Assembly: GCF_051401765.1 (NCBI RefSeq)
Contig: NW_027480531.1
Span: forward strand, 1,302,001 to 1,366,000
Reading direction: 5' to 3'
DNA length: 64,000 nt
Origin: Calliopsis andreniformis
Taxonomy: Eukaryota > Arthropoda > Insecta > Hymenoptera > Andrenidae
The notes under the pieces: generated by a model
What the model was told of the DNA's origin: nothing
Databases searched by the model: none
The model's input: only the letters and a program-made list of their open reading frames with translations
Program-made: the position numbers and the translations under genes
Shown here: piece by piece, positions 54,311-61,310 of the stretch
Layout of the letters: every line of letters starts with the position of its first letter
How positions within the stretch are numbered: position 1 is the first letter of the stretch

Positions 54311-55024
54311 GGTTGTGTGTTGAATATTGAGGATTGAGGATTTCAGGATTGAGGATTGAGGATTGAAGATTGAGTATTGAGAATTGAAGATCGAGGATTG
54401 CGGATTGAGGATTGAGGATTGAGGGTTGAGGATCGAAGATTGGAGATTGAGTATTGAGGATTGAAGATCGATGATTGAGGATTGAGAATTGAGGATTGAG
54501 GTTTGAGGACTGAGGATTGAGGATTGATGATTGAGTAATGAGGATTGAAGATTGAAGATTGAGGATTGAGGATTGAGGATTGTGGATTGAGGATTGAGGA
54601 TGAGGGCTGCGGGTTCAGGATTGATGTCTGAGGACTGACGACTGAGGATTGAGGATTGAGAATTGAGGATTGAGGATTGAGGATTGAAGATTGAGGATTG
54701 GGTATTGAAGATTGGAGAGTGAGGATTGAGGATTGAGGATTGCGGATTGAGGACTGAAGATTGAGTGTTGAGGATTGAAGACTGACGTTTGAGTATTGAG
54801 GATTGAGGATTGAGCATTGAGGATTGAGGATTGAAGATTGAGTATTGAGGGTTGAGTATTGATGTTTGAGGTCTGAGGATTGAGGGTTGAGGATTGAGGA
54901 TTGAGGATTGAGAATTGAGGATCGAGGATTGAGGATTGAGGATTGAGAATTGTGGATTGAGGATTGGAAATTGAGTATTGAGTATTGAAGATTGAGGATT
55001 GAGGATTGAGGATTGAAGATTGAG
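54311..55024 (+). repeat. Heptamers related to the 55.5-56.6 kb duplication
   Basis: This part carries the AGATCGATGATTGAGG string at 54,467, which recurs at 55,619 and 56,220, and GGATGAGGGCTGCGGGTTC near 54,598. There is no anchor. It looks like a more diverged relative of the 601-bp repeat to its right. Confidence 0.7.
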
Positions 55025-55441
55025 TATTGATGATTGAAGGCTGAGGATTGAGGATTGAGGGTTGTGGATTGATGACGAGGACTGACGGTTGAGGATTGAG
55101 GTTTGGGGATTGAGGATTGTGGACTGAGGATTGAGGATTGACGATTGAGCATTGAGGATTGAAGATTGAGGACTGGGGATTGAGGATTGAAGATTGAGGA
55201 TTAAGGATTGATGATTGGGGATTGAGGATCTAGGATTGGAGGTTTATTATTGAGGATTGAAGATTGAGGATTGAGGATTGAGGATTGAGGATGGAGGACG
55301 AGGACTGAGGGTTGAGGGTTGAGTGATGAGAATAGATGTTTGTGGATGGAGACTTGAATATAGAGGATTGAGGATTGGGTATTGAAAACTGAGAATTCAG
55401 GATATTCTATTGAGTATTGAGAATTGAGCATTGATGGTTGA
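55025..55441 (+). repeat. Repeat D, copy 3, with representative class II anchor
   Basis: It matches repeat D copies 1 and 2 from GATTGATGACGAGGACTGAC through the class II core TTCAGGATATTCTATTGAG (core GATATTCT at 55,401). Class II differs from class I by TTCAGG before the core and GTATTGAGAATTGAG after it. I count about 19 class II copies: 4,331, 9,416, then only from 39,258 onward up to 60,855. A further relative of this block lies at 59.8-60.35 kb. Confidence 0.82.
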
Positions 55442-56042
55442 GTATTGAGGATTGGTGGTTGAGGGTTGTGTGTTGAATATTGAGGATTGAGGATTTCAGG
55501 ATTGAGGATTGAGGATTGAAGATTGAGTATTGAGAATTGAAGATTGAGGATTGCGGATTGAGGATTGAGGATTGAGGATTGAGGATCGAAGATTGAAGAT
55601 TGAGTATTGAGGATTGAAGATCGATGATTGAGGATTGAGAATTGAGGATTGAGGTTTGAGGACTGAGGATTGAGGATTGATGATTGAGTAATGAGGATTG
55701 AGGATTGAAGATTGAGGATTGAGGATTGAGGATTGTGGATTGAGGATTGAGGATGAGGGCTGAGGGTTCAGGATTGATGTCTGAGGACTGAGGACTGAGG
55801 ATTGAGGATTGAGATTTGAGGATTGAGGATTGAGGATTGAAGATTGAGGATTGGGTATTGAAGATTGGAGAATGAGGATTGAGGATTGAGGATTGAGGAT
55901 AGAGGATTCAGGACTGAGGATTGAAGATTCCGTATTGAGGATCGAAGATAGAGAATTGAAGATTGAGGATTGAGGATTGAAGATTGAGTGTTGAGGATTG
56001 AAGGCTGACGATTGAGTATTGAGAATGAGGATTGATGGTTGA
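55442..56042 (+). repeat. 601-bp tandem repeat F, copy 1
   Basis: Landmarks TCGATGATTG (55,621), ATTGCGGATTG (55,551) and GGATGAGGGCTGAGGGTTC (55,751) recur 601 bp further right. The length equals 86 units with one 6-bp unit (GGATGA). The left limit is approximate. Confidence 0.85.
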
Positions 56043-56640
56043 GTATTGAGGATTGAAGTCTGAGGGTTGTGTGTTGAATATTGAGGATTGAGGATTTCAG
56101 GATTGAGGATTGAGGATTGAAGATTGAGTATTGAGAATTGAAGATTGAGGATTGCGGATTGAGGATTGAGGATTGAGGATTGAGGATCGAAGATTGAAGA
56201 TTCAGTATTGAGGATTGAAGATCGATGATTGAGGATTGAGAATTGAGGATTGAGGTTTGAGGACTGAGGATTGAGGATTGATGATTGAGTAATGAGGATT
56301 GAGGATTGAAGATTGAGGATTGAGGATTGAGGATTGTGGATTGAGGATTGAGGATGAGGGCTGAGGGTTCAGGATTGATGTCTGAGGACTGAGGACTGAG
56401 GATTGAGGATTGAGATTTGAGGATTGAGGATTGAGGATTGAAGATTGAGGATTGGGTATTGAAGATTGGAGAATGAGGATTGAGGATTGAGGATAGGGGA
56501 TTGAGGATTGAAGATTGAGTGTTGAGGATTGAAAACTGACGTTTGAGTATTGAGGATTGAGGATTGAGCATTGAGGATCGAGGATTGAAGACTGAGTATT
56601 GAGGGTTGAGTCTTGATGTTTGAGGTCTGAGGATTGAGGA
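56043..56640 (+). repeat. 601-bp tandem repeat F, copy 2
   Basis: It follows copy 1 closely up to about 56,495, where copy 1 has GGATAGAGGATTCAGG and copy 2 has GGATAGGGGATTGAGG. The rest resembles 39.9-40.1 kb. No anchor lies inside either copy. Confidence 0.8.
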
Positions 56641-57540
56641 TTGAGGATTGAGGATTGAGAATTGAGGATCGAGGATTGAGGATTGAAGATTGAGGATTGA
56701 GGATTGAGGATTGAGGGTTGAGGATTGAAGATTGAGTATTGAGGATTGAAGATTGAGGATTGAGGATTGAAGATTGAGTGTGGAGGATTGAAGACTGATG
56801 ATTGAGTAGTGAGAATTGAGGATTGAGGGTTGAGTATTGAGGATTGAAGGTTGAGGGTTGTGTGTTGAATATTCAGGATTGAGGATTTCAGGATTGAGAA
56901 TTTAGGATTGAATATTGAGTATTGAGGATTCAAGATTGAGGACTGCGAATTGAGGATTGAGGATTGAGGACTGAGGATTGAGGATTGAGGATTGAGCATT
57001 GAGGATTTAAGATTGAGGGCCGGGGATTGAGGATTAAGGATTGGGGATTGGGCATTGGCGATCTAGGATTGGAGATTGATTATTGAGGATTGAAGATTGG
57101 GGGTTGAGAATTGAGGACTGAGAATTGAGAATTGAGGATGAGGACTGAGGCTTGAGGATTGAGGATTGAAAATTGAGGATTGAGGATTGAGGATTGAGGA
57201 TTGAGAATGAGGGCTGAGGGTTGAGGATTGATGCTTGAGTATTGAATCCTGTGAATTCAGGATATTCTATTGAGTATTGAGAATTGAGGCTTGATGGTTG
57301 AGTATTGAGGATTGAGGATTGAGGATAGAGGATTGATTATTGAAGATAGAGTATTGTTGATTGAGGATTGAGGATTGAGGATTGAGGATTCGGGATTGAG
57401 GATTGAAGATTGAGTATTGAGGATTGATGATTGAAGATTGAGGATTGAGTATGAGGATTGAGGATTGAGGATTGAAGATTGAGGATTGAGGATTGAGGAT
57501 TGAGGATAGAGGGTTGAATATTGAGTATTGAGGATTGAAG
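56641..57540 (+). repeat. Dispersed block E, copy 2
   Basis: Units from about 56,779 match 38,761 onward at a shift of 18,018, falling to 18,003 by 57,064 after small indels. It includes GATCTAGGATTGGAGATTG (57,062) and a class II anchor (57,261). The third copy is at 60.4-61.3 kb. The copies differ more from each other than the large tandem duplications do. Confidence 0.8.
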
Positions 57541-58141
57541 ATTGAGGATTGGGGACTGAGTGTTGAGGATTGAGTGATGAGAATTGATGTTTGTGGATAG
57601 AGATTTGAAGATTGCCGATTGAGTATTGTGTATTGAAAGCTGTGAATTGAGTATATTCTATTGAGGATTGAGGATTGACAACTGATTGTTGAGTACTGAG
57701 GGCTGAAGATTGAGGATTCAGGATTGAGGATTCAGAATTGGGGTTTGAGGACTGAGGATTGAGGATTCATGATTGAGTATTGAGGATTGAAGATTGAAGA
57801 TTGAGGATTGAGGATTGAGGATTGTGGATTGAGGATTGAGGATGAGGGCTGAGGGTTGAGGATTGATGTTTGAGGACTGAGGACTGAGGATTGAGGATTT
57901 AGAATTGAGGATTGAGGATTGAGGATTGAAGATTGTGGATTGGGTATTGAAGATTGAAGAATGAGGATTGAGGATTGAGGATTGGGGATTGAGGATTGAA
58001 GATTGAGTGTTGAGGATTGAAGACTGACGTTTGAGTATTGAGGATTGAGAATTGAGGGTTGAGGATAGAGGATTGAAGATTGAGTATTGAGGACTGAAGA
58101 TTGAGGATTGTGGATTGACGATTGAGGATTGAGGATAGAAG
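57541..58141 (+). repeat. 601-bp tandem repeat G, copy 1
   Basis: It contains a class I anchor variant with GTATATTCTATTG (57,652) and AGATTGCCGATTGAG, found in both G copies. The same order of landmarks returns after 601 bp, including GGATGAGGG at 57,841/58,442 and GACTGACG at 58,022/58,623. Its sequence is not that of the 601-bp repeat F. Confidence 0.85.
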
Positions 58142-58742
58142 ATTGACGATTGGGGACTGAGTGCTGAGGGTTGAGTGATGAGAATTGATGTTTGTGGATA
58201 GAGATTTCAAGATTGCCGATTGAGTATTGTGTATTGAAAGCTGTGAATTGAGTATATTCTATTGAGGATTGAGGATTGACAACTGATTGTTGAGTACTGA
58301 GGGCTGAAGATTGAGGATTCAGGATTGAGGATTCAGAATTGGGGTTTGAGGACTGATGATTGAGGATTGATGATTGAGTATTGAGGATTGAAGATTGAAG
58401 ATTGAGGATTGAGGATCGAGGATTGAGGATTGAGGATTGAGGATGAGGGCTCAGGGTTGAGGATTGATGTTTGAGGACTGAGGACTGAGGACTGAGGATT
58501 GATAGTTGAGGATTGAGGATTGAGGATTGAAGATTGAGGTTTGGGTATTGAGGATTGAAGAATGAGGATTGAGGATTGAGGATTGGGGATTGAGGATTGA
58601 AGATTGAGTGTTGAGGATTGAAGACTGACGATTGAGTATTGAGGATTGAGGATTGAGGGTTGAGGATTGAGGATTGAAGATTGAGTATTGAGGATTGAAG
58701 ATTGAGGATTGAGGATTGAGGATTGAGGATTGAAGATTGAGT
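58142..58742 (+). repeat. 601-bp tandem repeat G, copy 2
   Basis: It carries the same anchor variant at 58,253. Differences from copy 1 include GATTTCAAG for GATTTGAAG in the anchor, and GGGCTCAGG for GGGCTGAGG. The copies are moderately diverged. Confidence 0.83.
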
Positions 58743-59466
58743 ATTGAGGATTGAAGATTGAGGATTGCGGATTGAGGATTGAGGATTGAGGATTGAGGAT
58801 TGAAGATTGAAGATTGAGTATTGAGGATTGAAGATTGATGATTGAGGATTGAGGATTGAGGATTGAGGTTTGAGGACTGAGGATTGAGGATTGATGATTG
58901 AGTATTGAGGATTGAAGATTGAAGATTGAGGATTGAGGATTGAGGATTGTGGATTGAGGATTGAGGATGAGGGCTGAGGGTTCAGGATTGATGTCTGAGG
59001 ACTGAGGACTGAGGATTGAGAATTGAGAATTGAGGATTGAGGATTGAGGATTGAAGACTGAGGATTGGGTATCGAAGATTGGAGAATGAGGATTGAGGAT
59101 TGAGGATTGGGGATTGAGGATTGAAGATTGAGTGTTGAGGATTGAAGACTAACGTTTGAGTATTGAGGATTGAGGATTGAGCATTGAGGATTGAGGATTG
59201 AAGATTGAGTATTGAGGCTTGAGTATTGATGTTTGAGGTCTGAGGATTGAGGGTTGAGGATTGAGGATTGAGGATTGAGAATTGAGGATCGAGGATTCAG
59301 GATTGAAGATTGAGGATTGAGGATTGAGGATTGAGAGTTGAGGATTGAAGATTGAGTATTGAGGATTGAAGATTGAGGATTGAGGATTGAAGATTGAGTG
59401 TTGAGGATTGAAGACTGATGATTGAGTATTGAGAATTGAGGATTGAGGGTTGAGTATTGAGGATTG
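58743..59466 (+). repeat. Heptamers related to repeat F, no anchor
   Basis: This stretch contains the landmarks of repeat F (a GATGAGGGCTGAGGGTTC string near 58,967 and GACTAACGTTTGAG near 59,147) in a diverged form. No anchor, gene or non-repeat sequence is visible. Confidence 0.65.
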
Positions 59467-59732
59467 AAGGTTGAGGGTTGTGTGTTGAATATTGAGGATT
59501 GAGGATTTCAGGATTGAGGATTTAGGATTGAAGATTGAGTATTGAGGATTGAAGATTGAGGACTGCGGATTGAGGATTGAGGATTGAGGACTGAGGATTG
59601 AAGGTTGAGGGTTGTGTGTTGAATATTGAGGATTGAGGATTTCAGGATTGAGGATTTAGGATTGAAGATTGAGTATTGAGGATTGAAGATTGAGGACTGC
59701 GGATTGAGGATTGAGGATTGAGGACTGAGGAT
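59467..59732 (+). repeat. 133-bp (19-unit) tandem duplication
   Basis: The block starting GAAGGTTGAGGGTTGTGTG occurs at 59,467 and again at 59,600, exactly 133 bp apart. Each copy ends with GGACTGCGG and plain units. The two copies look identical, so this event appears recent. Confidence 0.9.
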
Positions 59733-60360
59733 TGAGGATTGAGGATTGAGCATTGAGGATTTAAGATTGAGGACTGGGAATTGAGGATTGAAGATTGAGG
59801 ATTAAGGATTGATGATTGGGGATTGAGGATCTAGGATTGGAGGTTGATTATTGAGGATTGAAGATTGAGGATTGAGGATTGAGGATTGAGGATGGAGGAT
59901 GAGGACTGAGGGTTGAGGGTTGAGTGATGAGAATAGATGTTTGTGGATGGAGACATGAATATTGAGGATTGAGGATTGGGTATTGAAAACTGAGAATTCA
60001 GGATATTCTATTGAGTATTGAGAATTGAGCATTGATGGTTGAGTATTGAGGATTGGTGGTTGAGGGTTGTGTGTTGAATATTGAGGATTGAGGATTTTAG
60101 GATTGAGGATTGAGGATTGAAGATTGAGTATGGAGGATTGAAGATTGCGGATTGTGGATTGAGGATTGAGGATTGAGGATTGAGGATTGCAGACAGAAGG
60201 TTGAGTACTGAGGATTGAAGGTTGAGGATTGAGGATTGAGGGTTGTGGATTGATGACGAGGACTGACGGTTGAGGATTGGGGATTGAGGTTTGAGGATTG
60301 AGGATTGTGGACTGAGGATTGAGGATTGACAATTGAGCATTGAGGATTGAAGATTGAGGA
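59733..60360 (+). repeat. Repeat D relative (copy 4)
   Basis: It includes GGATCTAGGATTGGAGG near 59,827, GAATAGATGTTTGTGG near 59,931 and a class II anchor at 60,002, as in repeat D. The GACGAGGACTGACGG landmark that precedes the anchor in the D copies lies after it here (near 60,256). The block is therefore rotated relative to 52.2-55.4 kb. Confidence 0.75.
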
Positions 60361-61310
60361 CTGGGAATTGAGGATTGAAGATTGAGTATTGAGGATTGAG
60401 GATTGAGGGTTGAGTATTGAGGATTGAAGTTTGAGGGTTGTGTGTTGAATATTGAGGATTGAGGATTTCAGGATTGAGTATTTAGGATTGAATATTGAGT
60501 ATTGAGGATTGAAGATTGAGGACTGCGGATTGAGGATTGAGGATTGAGGACTGAGGATTGAGGATTGAGGATTTAGCATTGAGGCTTTAAGATTGAGGAC
60601 CGGGGATTGAGGATTGAAGATTGAGGATTAAGGATTGAGGATTGGGCATTGGGGATCTAGGATTGGAGATTGATTGTTTAGGATTGAAGATTGGGGGTTG
60701 AGAATTGAGGATTGAGAATTGAGAATTGAGGATGAGGGCTGAGGGTTGAGGATTGAGGATTGAAAATTGAGGATTGAGGATTGAGGATTGAGGATTGAGA
60801 ATGAGGGCTGAGGGTTGAGGATTGATGTTTGAGTATTCAATCGTGAGAATTCAGGATATTCAATTGAGTATTGAGAATTGAGGCTTGATGGTTGAGTATT
60901 GAGGATTGAGGATTGAGGATAGAGGATTGATTATTGAAGATTGAGTATTGTTGATTGAGGATTGAGAATTGAGGATTGAGAATTCGGGATTGAGGATTGA
61001 AGATTGAGTATTGAGGATTGATGATTGAAGATTGAGGATTGAGTATGAGGATTGAGGATTGAGGATTGAAGATTGAGGATTGGGGACTGAGGATTGAAGA
61101 TTGAGGATTAAGGATTGAGGATTGAAGATTGAGGATTGAGGATTGAGGATTGAAGATTCAGTATTGAGGATCGAAGATTGAGAATTCAGGGCTGAGGATT
61201 GAAGATTGAGGATTAAGGATTGAAGATTGAGTATTGAGGATTGAAGATTGAGGATTGCGGATTGAGGATTGAGGGTTGAAGATTGAGGATTGGGTATTGA
61301 GGCTTGAAGA
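60361..61310 (+). repeat. Dispersed block E, copy 3
   Basis: It matches 38.9-39.71 kb at a shift of about 21,597, including GGATCTAGGATTGGAG at about 60,654 and the class II anchor at 60,855 (core changed to GATATTCAATTG). Similarity to copy 1 extends to about 61,308, further than copy 2 does. Confidence 0.8.
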
